A model generated the notes under the pieces. It worked only from the letters and a program-made list of their open reading frames with translations. It did no database searches and had not been told where the DNA came from. Both the position numbers and the translations under genes were made by a program. 64,000 nucleotides of DNA from Pseudomonas capeferrum (GTDB lineage: Bacteria > Pseudomonadota > Gammaproteobacteria > Pseudomonadales > Pseudomonadaceae). Positions 15,376-24,045 of the stretch are shown in pieces (within the stretch, counting starts at the first letter, position 1; each line of letters opens with the position of its first letter). The stretch covers positions 186,001-250,000 of the forward strand of contig NZ_JMIT01000004.1 in assembly GCF_000731675.1 (NCBI RefSeq), read 5' to 3'.

Positions 15376-17250
15376 ATGAACAAAAGCCTTCGTTTCAGCC
15401 ACAAGATTCTCGTGGCCGCGTCACTGATCGTGATGCTCGCCTTCAGCCTCTTCACCCTCTACAACGATTATCTCCAGCGTAATGCGATCAGGGAGGACCT
15501 GGAGAACTATCTGGCTGAAATGGGCGAGTCCACTTCGACCAATATTCGCAACCTGTTCGAAGGCCGTATCAAGCTGGTAGAGAACCTGGCACAGAACATT
15601 GCCCAGGCCCCCAACGACGCCGAAACCCTGATGGGGCAAAATGCCCTGATCACCAGCTTCCTCACGGTGTACCTGGGCAAGGTCGACGGTGGTTTCAGCG
15701 TGCGCCCGGACGCGAAGATGCCCGACGGCTACGACCCACGTACTCGCCCCTGGTACAAGGACGGCATGAACGCCTCCGGTGCAACCCTGACCGAGCCGTA
15801 CATCGACATGACCACCAACAAGATGGTCATTGGCATCCTCAGCAAAGTCTCCAACAGCGTGGGCGTGGTCGGTGGCGACCTGGCCCTCGATGGCCTGGTC
15901 GAGATCATCAACTCGCTGAACTTCGGCGGCATGGGCTACGCGTTCCTGGTCAACGACCAAGGCAAGATCCTGGTTCACCCGGACAAGGACCTGGTGATGA
16001 AATCGCTGTCGGACCTGTTCCCGCAGCACACACCGACGCTGTCCGGTGAGCTGACAGAAGTCCAGGCCCAGGGCCAGACCCGCCTGCTGACCTTCACCCC
16101 GATCAAAGGCCTGCCGTCGGCCAACTGGTACATCGGCCTGTCGGTGGACAAGGACAAAGCCTTCTCCATGCTCAGCACCTTCCGCACCTCGGCGGTGATC
16201 GCCACGCTGGTTGCGGTGGTCATCATCATCGGCCTGCTCGGCCTGCTGATTCGCGTGCTGATGCAACCGCTGCTGACCATGACCCGCGCCATGGAAGACA
16301 TCGCCGAAGGCGAAGGTGACCTGACCAAACGCCTGCGCATCCACAACCACGACGAGTTCGGCATCCTGGGCACCGCTTTCAACCGCTTTGTTGAGCGCAT
16401 CCACGGCTCGATCCGCGAAGTGTCGTCGGCCACCGAACAGGTCAATGAAGTGGCCCTGCGCGTGATCAGCGCCTCGAACTCGTCGATGACCAACTCCGAC
16501 GAGCAATCCAACCGCACCAACAGCGTCGCCGCCGCCATCAACGAACTGGGCGCCGCCGCCCAGGAAATCGCCGGTAACGCCGCCCAGGCTTCGCAACATG
16601 CCAGCTCCGCCCGCTTGCTGGCCGAAGAAGGCCAGCAAGTGGTGGAACGCAACATTGCGGCGATGAACCGGCTGTCCGACCTGATCGTCACCTCCAGTGC
16701 GCACATCGAGACGCTCAACAGCAAGACCGTCAACATCGGCCAGATTCTCGAAGTCATCACCAGCATCTCCCAGCAGACCAACCTGCTGGCCTTGAACGCG
16801 GCGATCGAAGCCGCCCGCGCCGGTGAAGCCGGGCGTGGCTTTGCCGTGGTCGCCGACGAAGTGCGCAACCTCGCGCACCGCACCCAGGAGTCGGCGCAGC
16901 AGGTGCAGACCATGATCGAAGAGTTGCAGGTTGGTGCCCGCGAGTCGGTCGACACCATGGGCCAGAGCCAGCGCCATAGCCAGGACAGCGTGCAGATCGC
17001 CAACCAGGCCGGCGAACGCCTGGACAGCGTGACCGTGCGCATCGGCGAGATCGACGGCATGAACCAGTCGGTGGCCACCGCCACCGAAGAACAGACCGCC
17101 GTGGTCGAGGCGATCAACATGGACATCAACGAGATCAACATGCTCAACCAGGAGGGCGTGGAGAACCTGCAGGCCACCCTGCGCGCCTGTTCGGACCTGG
17201 AGCAACAGGCTTCGCGCCTGAAACACCTGGTTGGCAGCTTCCGCATCTGA
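15376..17250 (+). CDS. mcpG: methyl-accepting chemotaxis protein, dCACHE type (McpG-like)
   Basis: A 624-aa chemoreceptor. A membrane segment at about residues 12-30 is followed by a periplasmic double-CACHE domain (about 35-275) carrying DPRTRPWYKDG, LTEPYIDMTTNK and VGGDLALDGL, which correspond to the amino-acid-binding motif of this domain class. A second membrane segment (about 273-295), a HAMP domain and a long cytoplasmic signalling region follow; its tip contains QQTNLLALNAAIEAARAGE. Position between a phosphate transporter and a glycosyltransferase agrees with P. putida PP_1371 (McpG, a GABA receptor). The ligand assignment rests on that synteny, not on the sequence alone. Confidence 0.8.
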   Translation: MNKSLRFSHKILVAASLIVMLAFSLFTLYNDYLQRNAIREDLENYLAEMGESTSTNIRNLFEGRIKLVENLAQNIAQAPNDAETLMGQNALITSFLTVYLGKVDGGFSVRPDAKMPDGYDPRTRPWYKDGMNASGATLTEPYIDMTTNKMVIGILSKVSNSVGVVGGDLALDGLVEIINSLNFGGMGYAFLVNDQGKILVHPDKDLVMKSLSDLFPQHTPTLSGELTEVQAQGQTRLLTFTPIKGLPSANWYIGLSVDKDKAFSMLSTFRTSAVIATLVAVVIIIGLLGLLIRVLMQPLLTMTRAMEDIAEGEGDLTKRLRIHNHDEFGILGTAFNRFVERIHGSIREVSSATEQVNEVALRVISASNSSMTNSDEQSNRTNSVAAAINELGAAAQEIAGNAAQASQHASSARLLAEEGQQVVERNIAAMNRLSDLIVTSSAHIETLNSKTVNIGQILEVITSISQQTNLLALNAAIEAARAGEAGRGFAVVADEVRNLAHRTQESAQQVQTMIEELQVGARESVDTMGQSQRHSQDSVQIANQAGERLDSVTVRIGEIDGMNQSVATATEEQTAVVEAINMDINEINMLNQEGVENLQATLRACSDLEQQASRLKHLVGSFRI

Positions 17251-17266
17251 CCCGCCTGATTCGCGA

Positions 17267-17307
17267 GTGAACCCGCTCCCACTGCAACCTGATGGGAGTG
17301 GGTTCAC
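17267..17307. repeat. REP-like inverted repeat after the chemoreceptor gene
   Basis: GTGAACCCGCTCCCA pairs with TGGGAGTGGGTTCAC over 15 bp with one mismatched position. It lies 16 bp after the stop codon, with no T-run, and may stabilise the 3' end or terminate weakly. Confidence 0.7.
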
Positions 17308-17417
17308 CCCCAGCCAACCTCGATCGAACAAACTATCCTTCTGAAAGGTCAACCTTTAGGCGTGTCATCGCCGGCCCATTACGGCCGGATGACAGACCCG
17401 AAGACGATCCCGGAGGG

Positions 17418-18539
17418 ATGCTGATCGTGCACATCGCCGACATCACCATGTTCTATGCCCCCGCCAGCGGCGGCGTACGTACCTATCTTGATGCCAAACA
17501 CCGCCGCCTCGATGCCCTGCAAGGCGTGCGCCACAGCCTGTTGATCCCCGGCGCCAGCGCGCAACACGCCGATGGCATCTACCAGGTGCCCGCGCCGCCC
17601 CTGCCCTTCGGCAACGGCTATCGCTTCCCGGTGCGTCTGGCGCCCTGGTGCAATGTGCTGCGTAACCTCAAACCCGACCTGATCGAAGTCGGCGATCCTT
17701 ACCTGACCGCCTGGGCTGCCCTGGAGGCACGCCGCCAACTCGACGTACCGGTGATCGGTTTCTACCACTCCGACTTGCCGCTGCTGGTCAGCAACCGCAT
17801 GGGCAACTGGTTCACGCCCAATGTCGAGGCCTATGTCAGCAAGCTGTACGGCAACTTCGACCGGGTGCTGGCGCCCAGCCAGGTGATGGCCGACAAACTG
17901 CGCCGCCTGGGCATCCGTGACGTGCACGTGCAACGCCTGGGTGTGGACCTGGCCACCTTCAACCCCGAGCACCGCGACCCGCACCTGCGCGCCGAACTGG
18001 GGATTGCCGACACCAGCCGCCTGTTGATCTACGCCGGCCGTGGCTCGCGGGAGAAGAACCTGCCGGTGCTGCTCGACTGCATGCAGCGCCTTGGCCGCCC
18101 TTATCACCTGCTGCTGGTCGGCTCCAACATGCCGGTCAATGTGCCGGATAACGTCAGTGTGATCGACCACTTCTGCCCACCGCAAGAGGTCGCCAGGCTG
18201 ATGGCCAGTGCCGACCTGCTGGTGCATGCCGGCGACCAGGAAACCTTCGGCCTGGTCATTCTCGAAGCCATGGCCAGCGCCACGCCGGTGGTGGCGGTGC
18301 GCGCCGGCGCCTTTGGCGAAATCGTCAACGAACAGTGCGGGCGGCTGTGCCAGGCCAACGACGGCACAGCCATGGCGCAGGCCGTGCGCCAGGTGTTCGA
18401 AGAGGGCGTGCGCACGCTCGGCAGCCAGGCCCGCCGCCATGTCGAGCAGCATTATTCATGGGACAACGTGGTGGCCGGCTTGCTGCAGCATTACCAGGCG
18501 GTGCTCGGCCACCAACCGCTGGTGCGCGCCCATGGCTGA
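17418..18539 (+). CDS. GT4-family glycosyltransferase
   Basis: A 373-aa glycosyltransferase of the GT-B fold, family 4. The N-terminal domain begins with the acceptor-side motif FYAPASGGVRTYL; the C-terminal nucleotide-sugar domain has YAGRGSREKNLP and the EX7E motif in ETFGLVILEAMA. Start: the ATG at 17418 directly abuts GGAGGG, which is too close to be ideal; a GTG at 17427 would have better spacing and remove three residues. The gene overlaps the next (deacetylase) by 8 bp, and that one overlaps a polytopic membrane protein, so the three are translationally coupled. The product is likely a glycolipid or cell-surface glycan; the sugar and acceptor are unknown. Confidence 0.8.
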   Translation: MLIVHIADITMFYAPASGGVRTYLDAKHRRLDALQGVRHSLLIPGASAQHADGIYQVPAPPLPFGNGYRFPVRLAPWCNVLRNLKPDLIEVGDPYLTAWAALEARRQLDVPVIGFYHSDLPLLVSNRMGNWFTPNVEAYVSKLYGNFDRVLAPSQVMADKLRRLGIRDVHVQRLGVDLATFNPEHRDPHLRAELGIADTSRLLIYAGRGSREKNLPVLLDCMQRLGRPYHLLLVGSNMPVNVPDNVSVIDHFCPPQEVARLMASADLLVHAGDQETFGLVILEAMASATPVVAVRAGAFGEIVNEQCGRLCQANDGTAMAQAVRQVFEEGVRTLGSQARRHVEQHYSWDNVVAGLLQHYQAVLGHQPLVRAHG

Positions 18540-19296
18540 AAACGCCAGCGCCCCCCGCAGCCTAATGCTGGTGCTGCACGACATCGCCCCCGAGACCTGG
18601 CCCGACTACCAACCCTTCGTCCAGGCCATCGATGAGATGGGCGGTGTGCCCATGACTTGGCTGGTGGTGCCGGACTTTCACCACCGCAACCCCCTGCACC
18701 GCTCGCCAACCTTCTGCCGCCTGCTCGAACGGCGCCTGGCGCTGGGTGACGAGCTGGCGCTGCATGGTTTCTACCATGCCGACGACGGCACGCCACCGCG
18801 CAGCCCCGGCGCGTTCTTCATGCGCCGCATCTATACCCACGAGGGCGAGTTCTATGGGCTTGATCAGCAGCAGGCCCTGCAGCGCCTGGAGCAAGGGCTG
18901 GCAGTTTTCGACCGGCAAGGCTGGCCGGTTGCCGGCTTCGTCGCCCCGGCCTGGCTGATGAGCGAAGGCACGCGCCAGGCATTGCGCCAGCTGCCGCTGC
19001 GCTATACCAGCACACCGCAGCACCTGTACCGCCTGCCGGACTTCACCGCCATCGAAGCCCCCGGGCTGGTCTGGAGCGCCCGCAGTGCTTGGCGTCGAGG
19101 GCTATCGAAGATGCTTTGCGACTGGCAATGCCGGCGTTGGCGTGAAGCCGGCACCGTGCGCCTGGGCCTGCACCCGGTGGACATGCGCCACAAGGCGTCG
19201 CGCGAATACTGGCTACGCACCTTGCGCGCACTGTTGGCACAGGGCCGTGTGCCGTTGACCAAGTCCGCCTGGCTGGACGGCCAGGCCAGCGCATGA
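18532..19296 (+). CDS. polysaccharide deacetylase-like protein (DUF2334)
   Basis: A 254-aa protein of the DUF2334 group, related to NodB-type carbohydrate esterases. Motifs include LMLVLHDIAPETW at the N-terminus (Asp in the metal-binding region), ELALHGFYHAD (His-x3-His metal ligands) and APAW, with a C-terminal LGLHPVDMRH. No signal peptide, so it is expected to act in the cytoplasm. It overlaps the glycosyltransferase stop by 8 bp and the downstream gene start by 4 bp. A natural reading is removal of an N-acetyl group from the sugar added by the upstream enzyme; this is inference from gene order. Confidence 0.75.
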   Translation: MAENASAPRSLMLVLHDIAPETWPDYQPFVQAIDEMGGVPMTWLVVPDFHHRNPLHRSPTFCRLLERRLALGDELALHGFYHADDGTPPRSPGAFFMRRIYTHEGEFYGLDQQQALQRLEQGLAVFDRQGWPVAGFVAPAWLMSEGTRQALRQLPLRYTSTPQHLYRLPDFTAIEAPGLVWSARSAWRRGLSKMLCDWQCRRWREAGTVRLGLHPVDMRHKASREYWLRTLRALLAQGRVPLTKSAWLDGQASA

Positions 19297-20285
19297 ACCG
19301 CCTGGGCTGGCTGGGCCTGGCACTGCTGGGCGCCGTGCTGGTGCCGATAGTGCTGGGCGGTAGCGAATTGCTGCCCAGGCTTCAACGCTTCGACCCCGGC
19401 CTGTTGCTGACGCTGCTGGGCATGATCCTGCTGTGCTGGGTGATAAATGCCCTGCGCCTGCGCCTGCTGCTCGGCCAGCAAGGTGCTCAGCTCAAGTACC
19501 TGCGCAGCCTCGGCGTGGTCATGGCCACCGAGTTCGCCATCTGCACCACCCCGGGCGGCAGCGGCGGCCCGCTGACCCTGATGGCCCTGCTGGCGCGGGA
19601 CCGCATCGGCCCGGCGCGCAGCGGCGCGGTGTTCGCCATGGACCAGCTGAACGACCTGCTGTTCTTCTTCTGCGCGATGCTGGCGATTGCCGGCTATGCG
19701 TTGTTTCACAGCCTGGGGCACAGCCAGCAAAGCATGTTGCTGGGCAGCGCGCTGCTGCTGTGCTCGGCGTTGGTCGTGGTGCTGGGGCTGCTGCGCTACC
19801 GGCGCGCCATGATGCGCTTCAATGGGCGCCTGTTGCGCCGCCTGGGCATGTCCGAATGCCGTAAACGCCGCTGGGCGCGCAAGCTGCTGCACTTCATCGA
19901 CGCCCTGGCCCAGACCTGGCGCCTGCCCAAACGCACCCTGGCGCTGGTGTTCACGCTGACCTGCGTGCATTGGGGCCTGCGCTACAGCGTGCTGTACCTG
20001 GTGCTCAAGGGTTTGGGCGTGGAACTGTCGTGGATCCCCAGCTTTCTGGTACAGATGCTCTCGCTCAGTGCTGGCCAGTTCAGCCTGCTGCCAGGCGGCG
20101 CGGGGGCTGCCGAGCTGACCTCGGCAAGCCTGCTGACGCCCTTGGTGGGCAGTTCGACAGCGGCTGCGGCGATCGTGATCTGGCGTGCGGTCACTTACTA
20201 CTTTTATCTGCTGGCGGGGGGGCCGGTGTTTGTCTGCCTGCTGGCGCGTCCGTTGCTGGAACGCTGGCGGCGTCAGGCGGGTTGA
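19293..20285 (+). CDS. polytopic membrane protein, LPG synthase/flippase-like (UPF0104)
   Basis: A 330-aa inner-membrane protein with about eight hydrophobic segments. It belongs to the family that contains the membrane half of lysylphosphatidylglycerol synthase (MprF flippase domain); the conserved TPGGSGGPLTLMALLARD and LSAGQFSLLPGGAGAAEL segments are present. It lacks the C-terminal aminoacyltransferase, as is usual for stand-alone members. Start ATG overlaps the deacetylase stop (ATGA). Together with the two preceding genes it looks like a synthesis-modification-translocation unit for a glycolipid; the substrate is unknown. Confidence 0.75.
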   Translation: MNRLGWLGLALLGAVLVPIVLGGSELLPRLQRFDPGLLLTLLGMILLCWVINALRLRLLLGQQGAQLKYLRSLGVVMATEFAICTTPGGSGGPLTLMALLARDRIGPARSGAVFAMDQLNDLLFFFCAMLAIAGYALFHSLGHSQQSMLLGSALLLCSALVVVLGLLRYRRAMMRFNGRLLRRLGMSECRKRRWARKLLHFIDALAQTWRLPKRTLALVFTLTCVHWGLRYSVLYLVLKGLGVELSWIPSFLVQMLSLSAGQFSLLPGGAGAAELTSASLLTPLVGSSTAAAAIVIWRAVTYYFYLLAGGPVFVCLLARPLLERWRRQAG

Positions 20286-20424
20286 GCTGGCGCCAGAGCT
20301 CGGCAGCACCGGGGAAGTCGGTGCCGTCGGCGTCGCTCAGGGCCTCGGGGTCATAGCGGGCCAGGCAGCCCTCGCCGAGGGTTGGCGGGGGTGAGGCGGT
20401 GGCTTTGTCGCGGGGGTCGGCCAT
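20191..20424 (-). CDS. possible small Pro/Asp-rich protein
   Basis: A 77-aa open frame on the opposite strand, overlapping the 3' end of the membrane-protein gene by 95 bp. It is hydrophilic, with a plausible core (GCLARYDPEALSDADGTDFP) and a disordered Pro/Ala-rich tail. The upstream sequence lacks a strong ribosome binding site. It may be a real small protein beside purU or an artefact of high GC content; I cannot decide from the sequence. Confidence 0.35.
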   Translation of the reverse strand: MADPRDKATASPPPTLGEGCLARYDPEALSDADGTDFPGAAELWRQLNPPDAASVPATDAPAGRQTPAPPPADKSSK

Positions 20425-20446
20425 GGCGTTTCACTCAGGGATTGCC

Positions 20447-20465
20447 GGGGCTGCTACGCAGCCCC
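20447..20465 (-). terminator. hairpin after purU
   Basis: GGGGCTG-CTACG-CAGCCCC, a 7-bp GC stem immediately downstream of the purU stop. There is no U-tract, so it may be a 3'-end stabiliser rather than an efficient intrinsic terminator. Confidence 0.45.
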
Positions 20466-20474
20466 GTGTCGCTG

Positions 20475-21326
20475 TCAGTCGAACACCACCGTCTTGTTGC
20501 CATGCACCAGCACGCGGTCTTCCAAGTGATAACGCAGGCCGCGGGCCAGCACCATCTTCTCGACATCACGGCCGAAGCGCACCATGTCTTCGATGCTGTC
20601 GGCATGGCTGACACGGACCACGTCCTGTTCGATGATCGGGCCGGCATCCAGCTCTTCGGTCACGTAGTGGCAAGTTGCACCGATCAGCTTCACGCCGCGC
20701 AGGGCCGCTTGATGGTAGGGCTTGGCACCGACGAACGACGGCAGGAAGCTGTGGTGGATGTTGATCACTTTTTCAGCGTAGTCCTGGCATAGCTGCGGTG
20801 GCAGGATTTGCATGTAGCGGGCCAGCACCACCACATCGGCAGCGTGCTCCTGAACCAGGCGCGACACTTCGGCGAAAGCTGGCGCCTTGTCCTTGGGGTC
20901 GACCGGCACATGGAAGAACGGAATGCCGTGCCACTCGACCATGCTGCGCAGGTCATTGTGGTTGGACACCACGCACGGGATATCGCAATCCAGCTCGTCG
21001 GTGTGCCAGCGGTGCAGCAGATCGGCCAGGCAATGGGATTCGCGGCTGGCCATCAGCACCACGCGCTTTTTCTGCGCCGAGTCGGTCACCCGCCAGGTCA
21101 TGGAGAACTCTTCGGCGATCGGCGCAAACGCCTCGCGGAATGCCTCGATACCGAATGGCAGGGATTCGGCACGGATTTCATGACGCATGAAGAACCAACC
21201 ACTCTGTTCATCGGAGTGGTGGCTGGCTTCGTTGATCCAGCCATTGTACAAGGCCAGGAAATTACTGACTTTCGCCACGATGCCAACACGGTCGGGGCAG
21301 GCGATCACCAGACGATAGGTGCGCAT
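20475..21326 (-). CDS. purU: formyltetrahydrofolate deformylase
   Basis: A 283-aa enzyme that hydrolyses 10-formyl-tetrahydrofolate to formate and tetrahydrofolate, supplying formate for PurT and balancing one-carbon pools. An N-terminal ACT domain (about residues 1-80, starting YRLVIACPDRVGIVAKV) precedes the formyltransferase domain with the catalytic-site segment NIHHSFLPSF and the ELDAGPII motif. The start MRTYRL follows GGAGTCTCATTC; the upstream in-frame ATG gives an unlikely extension. Divergent from turA with a 284-bp gap. Confidence 0.95.
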   Translation of the reverse strand: MRTYRLVIACPDRVGIVAKVSNFLALYNGWINEASHHSDEQSGWFFMRHEIRAESLPFGIEAFREAFAPIAEEFSMTWRVTDSAQKKRVVLMASRESHCLADLLHRWHTDELDCDIPCVVSNHNDLRSMVEWHGIPFFHVPVDPKDKAPAFAEVSRLVQEHAADVVVLARYMQILPPQLCQDYAEKVINIHHSFLPSFVGAKPYHQAALRGVKLIGATCHYVTEELDAGPIIEQDVVRVSHADSIEDMVRFGRDVEKMVLARGLRYHLEDRVLVHGNKTVVFD

Positions 21327-21610
21327 GAATGAGACTCCAGAACTTCGCAAAGGCGCTCATTCTAGCGGCCCGCCAGAAAAAACGCAGTATGGATTGCACG
21401 GCGCGTCTTGTGCGCACCTGCCCACACACACGGCAAGCCGCCGCGCATCGCCATGACAAAATGCAGGGGCTTATGTAAATTTTTGTTCACGTGGAGAAAT
21501 GTTGTCACAGCTTAATTAACAGTTAATTGCCCAATTCCATGTTTACTTGCGAGTATGGCCTGTCTATTATTGGCCCACACATTTCTGAACACGTATTAAA
21601 GGAACACTCC

Positions 21611-21988
21611 ATGTCCCTGATTAACGAGTACCGCGCCACCGAAGAAGCCATCAAGGAACTTCAGGCCCGCCTGGCCAACCTGTCCCAGGATGACAAGCTG
21701 AAGCAAGAGCTGGAGTTCGAAGGCAAACTGCGCACGCTGATGGGCGAGTACTCCAAGTCGCTGCGTGATGTGATTGCCCTGCTCGACCCAGAGTCGAAAC
21801 TGAGCAAGGCGCCACGTGGCGCGGTCAAGGTCACCGCCACTAAGCGTGCGCGCAAGGTCAAGCAATACAAGAACCCGCACAATGGTGAAGTGATCGAAAC
21901 CAAAGGCGGCAACCACAAGACCCTGAAAGAATGGAAAGCCAAGTGGGGTGGTGACGTGGTTGAAAGCTGGGCGACCCTGCTGGACTGA
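21611..21988 (+). CDS. turA: MvaT/TurA-type H-NS-like nucleoid regulator
   Basis: A 125-aa xenogeneic silencer of the MvaT family. The N-terminal coiled coil (about residues 1-60, SLINEYRATEEAIKELQARL) mediates dimers and oligomers; the linker is basic; the C-terminal DNA-binding part has KQYKNPHNGEVIETKGGNHK, with the KGGNHKTLKEWK segment that contacts AT-rich minor grooves. MSLINEYRA is the conserved family start and follows AAAGGAACAC. Between purU and sbcB, as for mvaT in P. aeruginosa and turA in P. putida KT2440. It is expected to repress AT-rich DNA. A strong terminator follows. Confidence 0.92.
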   Translation: MSLINEYRATEEAIKELQARLANLSQDDKLKQELEFEGKLRTLMGEYSKSLRDVIALLDPESKLSKAPRGAVKVTATKRARKVKQYKNPHNGEVIETKGGNHKTLKEWKAKWGGDVVESWATLLD

Positions 21989-22017
21989 TAGTCCGCACGC
22001 TCACATTGCTTGACGCA

Positions 22018-22051
22018 ACAAAAACGCCGGCTCGATGCCGGCGTTTTTGTT
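22018..22051. terminator. bidirectional terminator between turA and sbcB
   Basis: AAAAACGCCGGC-TCGAT-GCCGGCGTTTTT: a GC stem extended by A:T pairs, U-tracts in both directions, separating convergent genes. Confidence 0.9.
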
Positions 22052-22058
22052 TGTCCAC

Positions 22059-23495
22059 TCAGCGCGCAATTGCAAATTGTGTCTTCAGTTTACTGGCGTG
22101 TTCCTGCCAGGCGTCCAATACCCGGCGGCCCGCCTCGTCGGCGCTTTCCCAGGCACGCTGGCGCGCCTGCTCGAAATCACCCAGGGTATTCGGCGCGCCC
22201 CACTGGGGGTCGCTCAGACGGTGCTGACAGAATGCATACCAGCGCTGGCGCTCTTCGCTATTCAAGGTGTCAGGGAAGTTGCGTGCCCGATAACGGAACA
22301 ACAGTTCAGGCATGCGCGGGTCATCGAACATCCAGTGCCCTTGGCCCAACTGCGCAGGTTCCAGCGTGCGAACTTGCTCGCACAAACGGCGGTCGCGGTC
22401 CCCTAGAAAACCGTCATACAACTGTTGTTCAGGGTCTTCACTCGGGGCGAAATCATCATTGCCATAAATGTGCGCCAGCTTGTCTTGCCAGTCCGCCTGT
22501 TGATTGGCCAATTGCTCGCCGCGCCATTGTAACAACGTCAAGTCCACACCCAGGCGCTGTTGATCGGCCGGGCGCAATACCGAGAGCGGTGCCAGCACCG
22601 GGCAACGGTTGATTTGCACCAATTTAAGCGGAACGGGTAATTCACCTTCTGCCAGATCTTCATGCCGGGTATACAAGCGCTGGCGAAGAACTTCGGCACT
22701 TTCCCGTATTAACGGTAGGGTTTCCTGATGCAGGTCGCAGACAATCAGGGCATTGCGATTGCGCGGGTGCCACGCCAGCGGCAGGACCACCCCCAGGTAA
22801 TTACGCGCCGCCGAAAATCGCCCAGAGATATGGACCAGTGGCTGCAACAAACGAATCTGCTCCATCACTTTATGTTTGCTGCGCAACTGAAACAGCCACT
22901 CATACAACTTCGGTTGTTTTTGCCGAATCAAGCGCGCCAGGGCAATGGTGGCCCGCACGTCGGAAAGTGCTTCGTGGGCATGGCCATGGTCGATGCCATT
23001 GGCTTTGCTGAGCAGTTCAAGGCGCAGGCTGGTGCGGCCATCCTGCTGCGGCCACTCGATGCCTTCAGGGCGCAGTGCATAGGCCGTGCGCACGATGTCG
23101 ATCAGGTCCCAGCGGCTGTTGCCGCCCTGCCATTCACGGGCGTAAGGGTCAAAAAAGTTGCGGTACAGGCTGTAACGCGTCACCTCATCGTCGAAACGCA
23201 AGGTGTTGTAGCCGGCACCACAGGTGCCAGGGCGCGCCAGTTGCTCGTGCACGCGGGTCATGAACTCGGCTTCGCACAGCCCCTGGGCTTGCAGTTGCTG
23301 CGGGGTGATACCGGTTACCAGGCAGGCGGCCGGGTGCGGCAGGATGTCGTCGGAGGGGTTGCAAAAGAGGCTGATCGGTTCTTCGATCTCGTTGAGGTCG
23401 AAATCGGTGCGTACACCGGCCACCTGCAGTGGCCGGTCGCAGCGCGGGTTGATGCCAGTGGTTTCGTAGTCGTGCCAGAAAATGCTGGAGCTCAC
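22059..23495 (-). CDS. sbcB: exodeoxyribonuclease I
   Basis: A 478-aa 3'-to-5' single-strand DNA exonuclease, close to the 475 residues of E. coli ExoI. The DEDDh exonuclease motifs are visible: FWHDYETTG (Exo I), the GYNTLRFDDEVTRY segment (Exo II) and HAHEALSDVRAT (Exo III). The SH3-like and C-terminal domains follow. I use the GTG start at 23495, which follows AGGACGACCCC and gives the standard N-terminus; the ATG 54 bp upstream adds residues not found in the family. It acts in mismatch repair and recombination. Confidence 0.93.
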   Translation of the reverse strand: MSSSIFWHDYETTGINPRCDRPLQVAGVRTDFDLNEIEEPISLFCNPSDDILPHPAACLVTGITPQQLQAQGLCEAEFMTRVHEQLARPGTCGAGYNTLRFDDEVTRYSLYRNFFDPYAREWQGGNSRWDLIDIVRTAYALRPEGIEWPQQDGRTSLRLELLSKANGIDHGHAHEALSDVRATIALARLIRQKQPKLYEWLFQLRSKHKVMEQIRLLQPLVHISGRFSAARNYLGVVLPLAWHPRNRNALIVCDLHQETLPLIRESAEVLRQRLYTRHEDLAEGELPVPLKLVQINRCPVLAPLSVLRPADQQRLGVDLTLLQWRGEQLANQQADWQDKLAHIYGNDDFAPSEDPEQQLYDGFLGDRDRRLCEQVRTLEPAQLGQGHWMFDDPRMPELLFRYRARNFPDTLNSEERQRWYAFCQHRLSDPQWGAPNTLGDFEQARQRAWESADEAGRRVLDAWQEHASKLKTQFAIAR

Positions 23496-23562
23496 GGGGT
23501 CGTCCTGTATCAAGGTCGACCCGATTCTAGCGCGATTCTCGCGCGCCAAGGCTCAGGGGGAG

Positions 23563-23922
23563 TCAGGCGGATGCGTTGGCGGGGCGGAAACTGAAATAGT
23601 CGCGCAACGAGCGGACGAATTCATCGTACTCGCGGGGCGCCTGCAGCAACATGAAGCCGGAATCGTAGTTGCCGGGCGTCTGGTCTTCGCGGCACCACAG
23701 GCAACTGGCGGTGAGGTTGATGAACTGATACCCGCCACCGGCCAGCGGCAAGCGCAGTTGCAGTTCGTAGTCTGGCCCGACCAGTACCGGCAGTTGGCTG
23801 ATCAGCATCAGCCCATCTTCGGAGGCATTACCCAGCTGGCCGATCGCCTGATCGGTAAAACGGTTGAAGACCTTGAGAACGCAGGGCAACTGATGGCGTT
23901 CGATATGCCGCTTGTTGAACAT
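23563..23922 (-). CDS. PilZ-domain protein (candidate c-di-GMP binder)
   Basis: A 119-aa single-domain PilZ-like protein. It starts MFNKRHIERHQLPC, with the basic RHxxR-like region that in PilZ proteins contacts c-di-GMP, then VFNRFTDQAIGQLGNASEDGLML, the D/NxSxxG-like second element, and a beta-barrel to about residue 105. The first motif is not a perfect RxxxR, so binding should be regarded as likely but unproven. It is transcribed on the minus strand ahead of sbcB, about 68 bp away, and may be cotranscribed. bifA, a c-di-GMP phosphodiesterase gene, is elsewhere in the window. Confidence 0.75.
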   Translation of the reverse strand: MFNKRHIERHQLPCVLKVFNRFTDQAIGQLGNASEDGLMLISQLPVLVGPDYELQLRLPLAGGGYQFINLTASCLWCREDQTPGNYDSGFMLLQAPREYDEFVRSLRDYFSFRPANASA

Positions 23923-24045
23923 GATCACAAGTGCAGTCCGTACCCGGTGCCAGGAATGCGAGGTACTGGCGGTTGTTGTAACAACTGAGTTACAGATTAG
24001 CGCAGCGCGCACGGTAAATCCCGTGAAATAAATCACACCTTGGCA

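Noticed and set aside
15421..17352. 643-aa frame on the minus strand opposite the chemoreceptor gene
   Set aside because: Shadow of the chemoreceptor gene; its composition is an artefact of GC-rich third positions.
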